Shown here one piece after another: positions 24,301 through 39,300 of a DNA stretch of 64,000 nt (its first letter is position 1; each line of letters opens with the position of its first letter). A program made the translations under genes and the position numbers. Origin of the DNA: Bactrocera neohumeralis (taxonomy: Eukaryota; Arthropoda; Insecta; Diptera; Tephritidae); contig NC_065920.1 of NCBI RefSeq assembly GCF_024586455.1, positions 72,904,215 to 72,968,214 on the forward strand, in the 5' to 3' direction. The notes below the pieces were generated by a model. That model saw only the letters and a program-made list of their open reading frames with translations. It did not search any database and was not told the DNA's origin.

Positions 24301-27300
24301 TTTTTTTTCAGTATATGTATGCATGGAAATATATACTAGGACATATATATTTTTTTCGGAGTATATAAATACATATATTACATATTTGAATGGATCAAAA
24401 AAATTTACGTTTTTTTTTCGAGTCGTACTCCCAAAAATTGGTTGATAGACACCTCTAAGAAAGCCTCTTCAAGTATGAGCTCAAAAATGGTCAGCATAGT
24501 TTTTCAAATAAAATATGCGCTTACCCTATATTCTTTTTCAAATATCAATGATTATCCAAGGCAACCACAAAATATAAACAAAAGAAATGAGTTTTGCAAA
24601 GCGGTAAATTTCCTACAAGGCTAAGGACTTTGCAAAATAAACAAATGTTTATTCGATGAGTTATAAAATATATATGAATATAAAAGAAAAATACAAATGT
24701 CCTTTAAAATAGTCAAACTTCAGCCTTTAAGGGGGTATTCTGGTCTAGACGCATGAATTTTAGGCATTTTTTAAACTAAGATAAAAAAAAATGAAAAAAA
24801 TTTATACTATCCATTTTTTATATGTTTTTACTGACATTTTAGTAATATTAAAAAAAAAAAAAATTTCAAGAAAAAAAAACAAAATTCGTCGAAATACGGG
24901 CCGGTGGAGTGGGGGCTTCAAAAAAATAGGTGCGTCCTGGTAGACGTGATTTCAACCCTTGTAGAGATCTAAGCCACAAAAAACAAGAAGATTCGTCATT
25001 AGTAAGGATGTCGTTATCGGGTTGACCATTTTCAAAACAAAAAATAAATAAATAATAACAAAATGGCGTCGACTTGAAAAAAGCAATTTTTTTGACCAGA
25101 TTTTTTCGACCTTTTCGAATTTTTTAAAAATACTTCAAATCAAAATTTTTGGAAATCCAAGGCAGACACGATAGAGCATTGTATAAAGAAGATATGTACC
25201 AAATTTCAAAGGAATCGGTTTAGTAGAACTTGAGATATCATGTCAACCACCTCAAAAAAGTAGTTTCGAGAAAAACGCGTTTTAAAGTTTAGGAGACAAT
25301 TCTAGTGAACACGGACGCCACGTCACAAAATCGGCTGTATCTCCGAAAATAATTCGAATTTTGAAAAATTTTTCCAAGGACATATTTTTGAAAGTCTAAG
25401 CTATGTAAATATGCAAAAAAACAATCGATTTTTTCAAAATCCTAGACCAGAATACCCCCTTAATACCTTTTAAATCGTTAGGTTTACCGTAAAACTGCAA
25501 AAGACAATTTTCATTAAGTTTCTTTTAAAATCTATGAAACGAAATACTTTTTAAGCAGTTGGAAGCGAAATGTGATCTATTCTATCTGATAATAAGGAAA
25601 AAAACCGTTAGATGGAGGACCTTCCCGTTACAATTGAGTGCTTATACTGAAAGAGCCTTTCTTAGAAGTGTCTAGCAAACAATTTTTCTGAGTACGAAGC
25701 GAAAAAAAAAACATTTTCGACCCACCCTAATGTGTATATACTTTTGGCATTTGCTTGTTGTTTTTGTTAATTCGTGCTACGCTTTCACGCAAAACAATCT
25801 CAAAAGATAACAACAATTTTATTTTTCAAATTTTTTTTTTCAATTTTTTTATTTTTTTTTCAAAATTTTTTTTTTTTCAAAACTTTTTTTCCAACTTTAT
25901 TTTCAAAATCTTTTTTTCAATTTTTTTTTCACAATTTTTTTGAAACAAAGCAATGCGTCAGAAATTTTGTTGCATTGAAATAAATGCAATGTAGAATTAT
26001 TAATACATAAGTCATTTACATTCACTTATCTTCTATACGAGCAAGTCGATATTTAACAGTGAGGAAGGTTACAACAAGAACTGTAAACATTACCAACAGC
26101 GGCAATACATACGTGTACATACATACATATAATGTGTGTATATATTTATAGTAACAAACCGCTTGTAATTGAAAATGCATGCTTATCACTCCGTAGAATA
26201 TGTACATATGTATGTATCCGTGTGCGTGCGCTCATAACGGAAGCCGTGAAAACGCGTAAAAAAACTTACCTGAATGCGCCACACATGTGCTTTGCTTATG
26301 TATATATTATATTTGAATACAAGTAAGTCTGCCCAGATATCAGCATTGCAAATAACAACAACATTTACTCGGCAAGCAAGCGAACGAAGTCAATAAAGTT
26401 GTGCAAACATTGAGATCTGTTTATTTGTTTGCTATCTTATTGTTGCTATTTTAATTGACTGTATTGTAAGCCATTTAACGGTGCGGTGATAAAAACGCGC
26501 TGAGATGCCGCAGATGTATGGTAGATACTATCTACATATATGTATACAGTTATTATTTATTTTGGAAATTTGTAAAAAAAAATCTACAAAAACATGGGAA
26601 CCTTACTTAAATATATTTTTATAAAATGTCCAAACAAAATGCATGCTTTTAATTATACACCGCAGGTGTTTGAAAGCTGAAACTATCATTTATTGTTTGC
26701 CGGGGAAGCCAACTGCTACCTTTTTAAAGAGCTATCTTTGAAAAATATTTTTTTTAATATTACAATATTGGTCAATAACAAGAGCGTTTGGCTTTATGAA
26801 ACCACGATGAAAATAAAATTTTTATTTTGCTATTTATGGAAATTTCCGGAAAAAATGTTCAAGATTGCTGAAATAATTTCCTTAATCTTAACAAAATTTG
26901 AAAATCAAATTCAGTCATTTTGGTATTTTTAACAGAGGAAGGAAAAGTTAACTTTCAAAGATTTATATAGGATTTTTCAATAGGGAGGTACTAAAGTAGA
27001 CCAATGCCAAATTTTTTCCCGCTCTTTTAACATTTCTCTTTAGTTAAGAGCGCTACGTTCAATTTATGGTTCTCATAATCGCCATATCAGATCAACAATT
27101 GAGCGTCTAGTGGAAAAATTGTGAGAAATACCCAAGTCAGTATCTCACACGTCGTTCACAAGCATTGAGCATCTCTGAGACGTCGTTGTGGCGAATTTTC
27201 CGAAAAGATCTTGACCTACAACCTTACAAGATCTCTCTTGACTCTCTTGACCACCAGAATCGTCATATGTACGTGAGTTGAGCTAAGCTCACTTGAACTT

Positions 27301-30300
27301 GAAAATGATTCGGATTTTCATCGAAAAATCATCTTCAGCGATGAGGCTCATTTCTGCCTGAATGGCTTTACCAATAAGCAAAATTTGCGTTATTGGTCAT
27401 GCAGCAATCTACATCGCATCCCGAAAAAATTACAGTTTAGTGCGGCTTATGGGCTGGCGGCATCATTGGGCCGTACTTCTTCCGTGATGATCAAGACCGG
27501 CACGTTACTGTGAATGGGAATCGCTATCGCTCAATGATAACGGAATATTTTTGGCCCGAATTGGATGATGTGGACTTGGATAATTTGTGGTTCCAGTCGG
27601 ACGGCGCCACAAGCCACACAGTGAATGTCACAATCGCCTTGATCGTGCGATTTGACGCCGTTAGAATGTTTCCTGTGGGGCTACGTCAAGTCTATGGTCT
27701 ATGCCAAAGAGCCCTCGACGATTGATGAACTTTGTACGAATATCGAAAGTGAAATTGGGTTCAGCGTCTGGACTTCTGCAAGCATATCGCTGGTGAGCAT
27801 GAACCAAGTTTTGCAACGCTCTTATTGAAAAACCGTTTACAATTGGATCGCAAATCCAGGGGAGTGCTAATAGTATATTTCAGGGCTTAGTCTAAATTAT
27901 ACAAATTAGGAAGTAACTGCTATATAACAAAAACCATTAATGAATATCTCAGTTTATTTCTCATTATCACAATATGTACCGAATAACTCCTTTTGATACC
28001 CTCACAAAAAAAAATAAACTAAGAGGTCAACGTTTTCAACACTTGAAAAGACGGTTGATTTGTTCAGTACGAACGTTTTAGAAATACCTCAATTAGAGTA
28101 TCAAAGGTGCTTCGAAAATTAGTTAAAATGCAGGCAAAAGTATACAGATATTTTGAAGAACATTAAAGCTATTTTTGATGATTAATATTTGATTTTCCTC
28201 TCTAATATCGATTGCGCAGAGAAAAAGCTCTACAAATCTACAACGCGCTGCGTTGTTGATTGATAGTTCCTAACATGAAACCACTTAATATATAATTATT
28301 ACTGTTTTAAGTTTTCAGTATTCACTCCGCAACAGTTTTATGGCGTAATTAAAGCTAGCTTTGCTTGAAAAAGCAAACAAAAATATTTTGAAAAATATTT
28401 TCCCGAAAATATTGTTTCAAAGTGCAGGTAAATTGATTTGACACACAGCATAAAACCAAGGCGTGAACAAAACTCACTAAAAAGTTGTTTGCTATTTTTT
28501 CACTTTACCCGTTTTGGTTGTCATGTTATATAGGGTTTGGTTATCATGAGTTAGACACATAGTGAGATCGATATAGAACGGCGATACAAACGAGATTTGC
28601 GTCTTATATTTACTTCAAAAATAATAGAAAAGTCAACTCGGATGATTGTGTCTATATTATTATACTGTAGTAGACATTAATTCATGGTAAACTTCGTGAA
28701 GATATCTTGTTAAATTAATAAGTACCAACAAGGATCTTTAACATTTAGCCAATTCCACAACCATTGTTTACATTTAGCGAAGTCAACAACCTTTGTTTAC
28801 ATTTTATGGGGGTCAATGACCTTTTTGTTTACATTTTATGTGGTCCATAAGTCCTCTGCTTACTTTATGAGGTCAATGACCTTAATGTTAACATTCTTCT
28901 GAGGTCAGTGACCCCTTTGTTTACATTTTATGAGGCCAATTAGTGAACCGTTTACTTACATTTAATGGGGTCAATGAACCTATTGTTTATATGATGAGGT
29001 CAGTAACCTTCCGTTTACATTTAGTCAAGTCCACAACCTTTGTTCAAATTTAGCAAAGTCAAAATCCCTTGTTTTTATACATTTGTTTAGTTGACCTTAT
29101 GTTTACATTTTTCCAAAATAGGCTCTAAGAGTGGCGGCAATTCCAGGAAATCGTGATATCTAACATACAAAATCAATAACGGAATTTGAGCCTACATTCG
29201 ATTTTCTAATAAAATATTGTAAATAGAGTAACAGTGAAGTTACTTCAAGTGGATACGTGCGGCAGTATGGGAGTATCGAGTAAAACCGCAATTTCGTCTA
29301 CCACGCTTTTAAAGTGTTATGAACCGTTTCTAACTAAACCAAAAGCTTTGAAAGTACAGCGGATTAGGCAAACGACATTTTTTTACTATATTACGAATTC
29401 AATAATATTTTAGCACCAAATGTAAATGTACTTCAACCAACCATAAAGTAATCGATATTATTGGATTCCAGATTCTCTACAGAGACTTAAAAAGTAGAGA
29501 CTCATAAAAGCTGAAACAAATTCACAAAAACAAAAAATAATAGTAATATATGTATATTAATAAGTTAATTTCGCGGTACAGAAACTTATTGAAACAGGCA
29601 CGTGGCTAAACAATACTAGGCTCACATATGTATTAGCATAACACTGAAAAGCCTTCTATATTGATAAATGCACTAGCTGAATCGAAAGGAAACACGCTGC
29701 TACAAACAAACACAATACTTTCACTCATTTCTATACAACAATACACTTGCATACATACATACATAAACTGATGTGTATAAAAAAGTTAAAGTGCTTGGGC
29801 TGTTACGCTGTAAATTTCGCACCTACTAAATTTTGACGCCATCAAAAATGCCTCACACGCCACCTAATCAAATGCCATGACGTCGTTGACGGAACGTGAG
29901 TTTCATGTAAAAGGAAATCAAACACGTGTCGAACACATACGCACACATATACTGTATGTGACTTACACAAACACATGCAAACAAGGAAAACACACGTGAA
30001 CATTTACAGTTGCTGCGCGCAAGTCATTGGCAGGCTTAATTCGCGTTAGGCAGCGCATAACGGCATTTTTACTTCGGCATTTGATTTAAGGTGCTCAGCG
30101 CGGGATTTATTGCGGATCAAAGGAGCAAAACGTGTATGGAAGGTGATTTACAAGAAAAAGTTAATGAAATTTGGGACGATTTTTCTATATTGCTTCTTAC
30201 GTAGGTGTGGAGTGCCAAGAAACAAGCCGCTAAATGGGGATTTGATGAATTTGCTAAGCGCACACTCACAAATCCCTAGCGTGAATACTAATTATCTTTT

Positions 30301-33300
30301 ATTATGGAGTTTGTTTAATATATGACATTTCGTTAAACACATAATATATGAACATAGATATACTTTTTAACTCCAAAAATTGTGTGTTGAAGTAGGGAAA
30401 AATTTGTGAAGCAACAGTTTGCCACGCAAAGAAATACTGATATGTGTGATAGTTGGTGCAAAGTCATTATTTTCTGCGTCACTGTATGTTCAACAGCTTT
30501 CATTATACCTAACTTTTATTTTCAAAGATATCTCAATTTCATTTGTTGCCAGCCTAAACTTAGCAAAGATACCAGCAAAAATCGCTATTATTGGTAGCTG
30601 ATCCTCTGTAGAATAAACCTTTCAATGTATAACCTGCATTTCGAGTTTGATTTTCTGCAACATCCAGTTTAGGTATCACCAACCAAATTAGCAGTTTCAA
30701 GGAAAAGCTTTTCCGACCCAACCTAATCTCACTCAGCCGAGCCTAAGCCAAAATCTCTTTAACAGGTAGTTAGCAGAATGCATAACTGAAACCGGATTTT
30801 CAAAATATTTAACAATTTTATTTTTTCTTTTGAGCCTAAACTTAAAAAATTACTATAAAATGTTTTAGTGATTTTCCGACGATTTTCTAAACTACTACCA
30901 ATCGCGTGGAATTTTTCCTCTCAATACCATATTTATTGTAAACTGTATTTTCCTTCCTTCAGCTTCAGAATAAATTTACATAAATCGGCTAACCTAGATT
31001 ATTCCCTCAAAAATATCAGTATTGATTTTCTGCAACATCCCGTTTATTCAACAAAGAAGTAATTGAGTAGTTTCACCGCTTGTCGCGAAAAGCTTTTCCG
31101 ACCAAGTCGAGAATGAGTTGACGACGAACCATCTCCAGGACGGCCATCAACATCAACTGATGATCAGCACGTCAATAAAATAAAGGAATTGGTGCTTGAG
31201 AATCAACGACTAACAGTCAGAGATCTTATTGGAATCGTTGAAATATCGAAAGGATCAATGAAAACCATTTTGAAAGATCATTTGGGTCTAAGAAAGGTGA
31301 AAGCACGATTAGTTCCCAAATCACTCAATTTTTTCGGAAAACAACGTCGCGTTAGAGTCTGTCAAACAATGCTTTCCAAATACTAGGATATCACGAAAGG
31401 TATTATTTTTGGCGATGAGTCTTGGATCTATGCTTACGAATCGGAAACCGACGTTCAGTCGGCCGAATATCATGAAAAAGGTGAGCCGAAGCCTAAAACA
31501 CCACGTCAAAAAAGATCAAAAATCAAGGTTATGTTTACATTTTTCTTGGATTAGCGAATGTGGACCTGCCAAACTGTCAACAGGGAATGGTATTTCAGTG
31601 CTGTTCGTCGGTTTCGCTAAGCTTTTTGAAAGAATAGGCCAGGATTACGATCTCACAACTCTTTATTTTTACACTACCGTCTCTAAAGTATTGATTCTTC
31701 GTAAGTATTTCGCCAAAGTTTTAACCAATATCATGCCGCAACCACAATATTCGCCCGATTTAGCTCCGTGTGACTTCAGCTCATTCAGAGGAAACCGTTT
31801 TGAGTCAATTGAAGACATTAAAAGTGAATGGCTGTGCGCAATGAAGGCTATTCCGGAAATTGACATTAACAATTGTTTCGAGAATTAAAAACAAAACGTT
31901 GGCATAAGTGTATTGGGACTAAGGGTGATTACTTTAAGGGAGACGTCTTAAAGTTTGAAAAGTAAATTATGAATTTTAATATTTTTTAATCATAGTAGTA
32001 AATGAGTATAGACGACATTAGAGCGATTCAAAAAAAAATTTTTTTTTTTTCGTTTGGTACTCGGAAAAATAGGTTCCTAGACACTTCTAAGAAAGCCTCT
32101 CCAAATATGAGTTTTTAATTGTAATATTGTAATTTATATCTCGCTTCAAACTACTTGAGAAAATATCTTTTTCCTTAGATTTTTTAGGAAATTGAATGCT
32201 CTACAAAAGGTCTATTATGATTTTTTTGGAAACGAAACGTTGAAAAGATATTAACTGTCAACAGAGAATTATTTTTGGGAAAATTTTTTATTTCTTATGA
32301 ATGTTATAACTCAATGAAAAAAATTATTATGGATGATGAAACTTATAGGCTTTCTTAGAGGTGTCTAGGAACCCATTTTTTTTTTTCTTTCTGAATCACT
32401 CTAATAGGCATGCTCCTTAATCAGCTTCTTAACGGTGTCTGTCTAAAGCAAGGTCCATCTAGATCATTTGACATTTTACATTATAACTCCATTATTTAAG
32501 TACATAATAATGTCAATCCTTTTTCAATCAAATTATGAGAAGCTCGCAGGTTCTATATATTCTCTCAAACCTTCAATTGTTCAAAAATGAGAGTGCAGGA
32601 AAGAGCTCCCATCGCTATTTACATATTTATCATAGAGCAGTAGAGGGTATCATAGCTCTTATGGATCGACTCAACACATTTTAGCTAAAGTTTTGGGAAT
32701 AAAGCATGTCAATGCTATGACTCTTACCAAAAGACCTGAATCTATTGCAAAACCGACGTCTAATAAAATTCACAAAAGATATGCTTGAGAACGTAGCTGT
32801 TGACCCTACATACAAGGACATCACACGCAACATTATAGATAACGAGACGTACGTTAATTTTCATAGCGTCGAGACTAACCAACAGTCTAGCGTATGGCGC
32901 TCCAAAAAAAATCCTCAAATCCCTCCCTTGCTAATAACAATGAAAAATTTGATTTGAATTTGTGTTGTTTTGGAGTCTATTTTGAAGGCGATAATAAAGA
33001 TTTGTATTAAAAAACGATAAAATCATGTTTTTTTTGGTGAGGTCGGGTCAAATTTGATAATATGATACGAGTATTTTCCATCATCATTAATTCATTGAAG
33101 TTACAGAAAATTTTAATAAAAAATGTCTGTATTGGATAAACTTAACAAAGGTAATAAATATTGCATTAACTCGTCTTTCCAACAATAACACTTTTGTACC
33201 TTCTGTATAGGATAGACAAACCCCAATCATATACGCTTATTTTCGTATTATTATTAATATTTTATTGTTGTTTTCTTAATGTCAACACACCTCGTATTTC

Positions 33301-36300
33301 TTCGAAATAAATTTTCCCTATGTCTACATTCAATACCCCGGAACGGCGTTCCTCAAAGTTTGCGATTTCTATTTGTCTCTTGTCGCGCCTGAAATCAATG
33401 TCATACATTATTTACATGTCAAACGTGGCAACAGGAATGTTATCTATCAATTTTAAATCGAAAAGTGAATACAAATGAAAGCAAAAGCAGGAAAAAAACA
33501 AGAAAACGAAAAACAAAACAAAAAGCAAATATTACCGATGGATTCTTAATATTTTTCTCATTTTTCATGCCACGACACAAAACATTATTTAATAAAAGAG
33601 CAGTAAAAATCGAAGGCAACAACTTATTGATAGCGAATTGTGTAAACAAAGTGAGCCAAATGTTGCATACACACACACACTCATACGACTATTGGAGTTT
33701 ATACAAACACAGACAGGCACGCACTCACATAGAAATAAGGGCATATCTGAAAGCAATCAATTTTTTATCACATGTCTGTCAACTTTATGCATAAATATAT
33801 ATCAATATATCTATATATATAAATATATATATTTGATTGTGTTTGTTTCAGTATGTGTATGTCATGTGTCATGCCACTCAGTGCTGCAATAACATCAAAA
33901 ACAGTTAGAGGTGTGGTAGCTGATGTGCTGTCAGTGATGGATCGTTGTCAAATGAAATCACAAGTCGCCATAACATAAATGTGTGTGTGTGTGTGTAACG
34001 CTTATCGGTGCTTGCTTAAAATACACAATAATATTTGCACGTGTGTGTTTGTTGTAGGTAAGCATGCCATCGCTGTAAGCATGTAATTGTGGCATCTCCG
34101 CTATTTGTGTTATTTTTGCCACTTTTTTTGTTGCCCGCAAGGAACGGTACTTAGCCTCAAGGACGACTGTTGGCACACAAGCTCACTGCGAGCGCATGTT
34201 TACAGCTGTTAATATGATTCCGTTATAAATAACGGTTTTTCACCAAAGCTCTGTATGATTGAGCGTTTTAACGGTATTTAATTTTTAATGCGCGTGTGGG
34301 ATATTGATGGACAGCAAGCAAGTAAGGTTATTATGAGGGTTCAATATACATACATATATACTTACGAATACAATAGGCTAAATATTTGTTTTTCTTTTTT
34401 TTTCCTATTTTCATGTATGTAATAGATTTATCAAATCGAGAAGTTGGAGGTATCAGGGAATTACTATAATTATTTTTAATAAAATTGTATGTAAAAATAT
34501 AATTTTTTTAATATATCTTTTCAAGTGAAATATGACACCACACTAGCACCATATCATTCCCGAGTCATATGGGAATTGATTGAACATTGGTAACTATTTT
34601 CTCATCCCAACGGACTCAATTACTTAAGCTCTACACGACTCAGATACAGATATATACATATACATATATGTACACACATAAAAGTGATCATAATTGACCC
34701 GGACGGATAAAAAAAAACACTTTCACTTATTTTAAAGTACATAAGTCCTTAACATCGCCTTCAGAGACCCAGAGCCGTTAAAACAACAACGATAACTGGA
34801 ATTTTCCATACGCTTGTTATAAGACTCAGCAGGGATAGACTTCAGTTCCTTTAGCGAGTCAGTTTTAGAGCTCCATTTGTTAAATTGTTACAGAGTTTCG
34901 ACGTCACGTTAATAAATCCACTCATTACCAGTAATGATAGGTTTAATGAATCTAGTGCGACCTCTATTCGACGTCGGTCTTGGTACGAGTTTAGCGTGGT
35001 CACGTTGACTTATACTCAAAACATTTATGAAAATCTGTTAAGTCAATCCATAAGAGATGTTGAGATCTTCTTCTATCTCTCTGATGCCAGCACAACGATT
35101 TTCACGAACCTTACCTTTCTCCTGCTGTCACGATGTAAAGATTTGGAACACAGCCAGCATGTAAGTTCTCGATGACTTCACGGCCTTTACTGAATACTTT
35201 GTGTCACTCAAACGCTTATGTTCGTGATAAAGTAGACTTCCTAAATACAGCTGCAACATTTTCAACGATTGAATCCATTGAAACAGCCCAAGTTAAGTCT
35301 CCCTAAATGGGACATAAAAACTAATAAGGGATTTGGTAAACTGTATCCCGCTTTGTATCGGACTGCGTTATGTGGTGTTATACAAGAAAGTTCTGCTATC
35401 TGTTTTGAGGTATTGACTGGAAACAATCTATTTAAAACAGCTGCTGAATATTGATCAAAGTCATGATTGATCTGGTGGAATCATACAAATAAGTGGATAC
35501 TGATAATTTGAAAAACCCTCAACGCGGCTAGCCTTCGTAATAAAAGGGGAATGTGTTCCCTTAGAACAACTTCCATCTAGTGACTCGCCAAAGCTTTGCG
35601 AGAATTTTTATACATCCACCATATAGTCAATCTTTTCTAATTACTGAATAGTGGTGGCGAATGATTTTTGGGTAAAAATTTGAAAAAGAGTTCGTGGAAC
35701 TCTTACGGACAACAATAGGTACGAGAGTTTCTATAAGAGTGCTTTTATCAAACTACTTTCAAAGTGGCAACAAAATATAAAAAAGTATGTATATTTGCCT
35801 AAATCGGATTATTTTAACTACACCAGATAAAAATTCATACTAGATTTTGGTCTCGACGAATTTGAATTTTCGTGGGCTGCTGTATTACGATTTTCGATAG
35901 CTTTGTTTCTCACCCCCGACAATAAGTCGGCAACTCTGTTCGATTAGTTAATCGTTTGACAGCTGGCTTTTTTGGCGTATTAATTCGTCTTTGATTTTTG
36001 CTTACTTTTAACCAAAAACAGCGTCGCGTTGACATTGCTTAGGAGATGTTGGACTCAGTCCGCGAGGACCCATATATGCTTCAGAGGCCATCACTAGTGA
36101 CCATTCAAGGGTTTACGAATCTGAGATAGGAACCACAACTCAGTCATCGCAATAGAAGCTGCCGCATGAGTCAAGACCGAAAAAAGCGCATAAAGTTAGG
36201 TCGTATAAGAAGGTTTTGCTAACAGTTTTTGCGATAGCAGAGGCGTCGTGCATCAGCTCTTGCCAAAGGGTTCTGCGGTTAATAAAGAATATTATCTACA

Positions 36301-39300
36301 ATTTATGCGCAATTTGGGTGAAGCAATCCCTCCAGGAGAACGGATTAGTGTAAGAGCAAAAATGGGTTTTTGCAGCATGATAACGCCCCTGGTCACGCGT
36401 CGTTGCGTGACGCGAATATTTGGTCAAAAACAACATATTAATGGTGCCGCAGCCACTGAATTCCCCAGACCTGGACCCCTGTGATTTTTGTTGTTCCCAA
36501 AACTGTACTAACCCATGAAAGGACGACAATACGCTACAATTGAGAAGATAAAAACTTCATCAAAGGAGGAGATGGTCAAGATCAGAAAAATTAATTGCTG
36601 GATTGCAATATATGGGGGGGTAATTACTTTGAAGGGGACAAAGTAGATATGGATGAATAAATAAACACTTTCTTAAGAGATATCCAATCATGATACTTTT
36701 TAAAAAAATCTTGTATTGCAAAAACAATGTATTGAATTTTTTTAGAACTTATACAATGCTCGAAGGCCTACTTACATCCAAGTCGCCTTATTAGAAGCAA
36801 TGTTAAAGTAACATCTACAATAATGTTTAATGGAAATGTCATTCCAACAAAGTTCACCGGATAGGCATCTTTGTCTGGAAAGTCTATCATAAAAATCACA
36901 ATAATTTCACATTTCAAAGAATCTTATTATTAAAATCAAAATATTTTTCTTTTTTCAATTGCAGCAAATTGGCCGTTATATAAGACGAGAGGAGACTGCG
37001 CTTTTTACACCCAAATCTAGTGAGGTAAGCATATATACTTTTAGAAGACTCAATTTTGCTTTGAAGTGTATTTATTTGTGTTTAAATGTTGTCATAACTT
37101 AAAAGATACTCATTTGTGTGCTTCACTAAACGTTTAATGTCTTTTGTGTGGGATAATGCGAGTTTAATTACACATAGTTCATTAAGCTAATAAATATACT
37201 AACTTTTTCATGTATTTCTGGAGAATTAAGCCTCTATCTGTGTAATCTATAAATAGTCTTGAAAAATTGAAGATTTGTGTTAGAAAAATTTCCAGGTTTC
37301 AATTATTTATAGCTTTTTCTACTTTTATTCGAAATTTGAAAGAGTTGTTAACTAAACTGAGAAAATATATTTTATTGTATTTAAAAAACTAAGATAAAAA
37401 AATAACTTTCCGTCTGCATTTTGAAGTGCATTTATTCCCTTAGGTGCTAGTATTAATCAACTAAGTTGGTAATACTATCGATAATTTTCTATAGTATCGA
37501 TGATACTTTTAGTGCTTTACTATTCCCATATTAGTACAATAGTCCTATCGCTACACATAATCATCACTTAATCAAAAGTTCTCCCTTTGAGAATTTCAAA
37601 TCTTTTCAAAGCCTTTTAAGAACAACTAAAATTCTTTCGGTGAAATTTATAGATTTTTTTGAAGTAACGACTATTTAATCATTCAATTTTAATCTTGCTG
37701 CTCCAATCTTCTTTATAAACGATTTTCTGTACTAAAATCTTACCTAAAATTACTACGTTAAGTCCTACTGGAATTCACGTATACAGAAATGTATATAACA
37801 GGTGATCTAAGCAGCGGTATATAAGAGATAATCCAGGTAGGGGTCCTTTTTTTAATAGCTTTTTTTTGACAGATCATTCATGAGACGTGTCAAGTTGTCA
37901 TGTAATTTTTGTTCAGTATTTTTTGGCATTTCATCATGCAAAGCCTTTCTTCGAAACAACGTCTACAAATCGTTTAACTTTATTACGAAAATTCACGTTA
38001 TGTAAAGAGTGTGTTTCGAGCGCTTCGCTCAACTTTTGGTCAACATAATCGGCCTACTGAGCATACTATTCGCAACACCATCACTCATCTTGAGACACAG
38101 CATTCAATATTGGATAATATTCGACCAAATAGAATATGTACAACGCCCAGTGAGAATATATAGCAGCTGTAGCTGAGAGTGTACACGAAGACCGTGAAGC
38201 GTCGATTCAGCGCCATTCGCAGCAACTCGGGCGGACGTATGAAACAACTTGGCGCGTTTTATGTCTACATCTTAAATTGAAAGCAAACAAAATACAGCTT
38301 TTGTATTAACTGAAGTCGCTGGACCTTCCCAATCGACACCGCTTCGCTCTATGGGCTCTTGAAAAGTAACAAGAAGATTCGACGTTTTCAAGCCAAATTT
38401 TGTTCAGCGAAGACCCATTTCTGGCTCAATGGGTATGTAAACAAGTAAAAATGTCGCATTTGGGACGACCAGCAATCTGAAGAGATTCAAGAGCTGCCAT
38501 TCATCCAGAAAAAGCAACAGTTTTTAGTTGTTTGTGGGCCGGTGGAATCATCGGTCTATATTTTTTCAAAAATGATGCCGGTGAGAACATAACCGTCAAT
38601 GGTGACCGTTATCGCGCTATCGACTATTTGATGTCTGAAATTGAAGCTCGTGATCTCGGTGACATTTGGTTTCAATGAGACGGCGCCACTTCCTACACAT
38701 CGCATCAATGAATAAATTTATTGGAAGAACACTTTGGTGAGCAGATAATTTCACGTTTTGCGACAGTCGATTGACCACCAAGATCGTGTAACTCAGACTT
38801 TTTTTTCGTTTTGGAATATGTACCATAAAGTTTAAAGCCTTTGTGGACAATCCCGCTTTGATTCAGGCTTTTTATCACCTTTCATGAGTAGATATCTTTG
38901 GTTTTTTGATTTAACTGTTTCTCACCGCTAGACACCAAGAGTATGTTCGGGAACCCTCCTCGCAATCGACTACTGTTAAGATTTACCCATGCCCTGAGAT
39001 AACTTTGGACTCAGAATGTTGAAAAAAGTTCCACATTTTTATAGAATTTCAATACTTTTAGTTGTAGATTTGTTTAGGCATGTTTTTTTTGTTGAAAGTT
39101 CAATAGATTATGTAAATTATGCATGTGTGTATATGTATTTGTGTACTAAGCACTCGCTGAACTGCCCCACCATCTACTAATGCCACAACACTTACGCACA
39201 ACGCTGTTTCTTTTTTTGTCTTTCTTTCCATGCCATCACTAAACACCAACTATCAACAACACGTTTAACAACAACAATAACTACAACAACAATGCATTAA

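Larger units (their letters stand above)
21309..36964 (+). other. Kinase intron 1 (about 15.7 kb)
   Basis: The intron runs from the GTGAGT donor to the TTGCAG acceptor. It is mostly transposon relics and minisatellites, listed separately. Stretches where I recognise nothing are 21320-22080, 22830-23500, 23770-24380, 25950-26970, 28180-28740, 29120-31070, 33040-34860 and 35300-35550. The region at 33640-34010 holds CA, TA and TG microsatellites. Confidence 0.55.

Noticed and set aside
25755..25983. Phe-rich frames
   Set aside because: They are translations of a poly-T tract.
31082..36665. Mariner domain fusion to the kinase gene (SETMAR-like exonisation)
   Set aside because: The relics are frame-broken, lie in the intron, and no splice sites in kinase phase flank a readable transposase segment.
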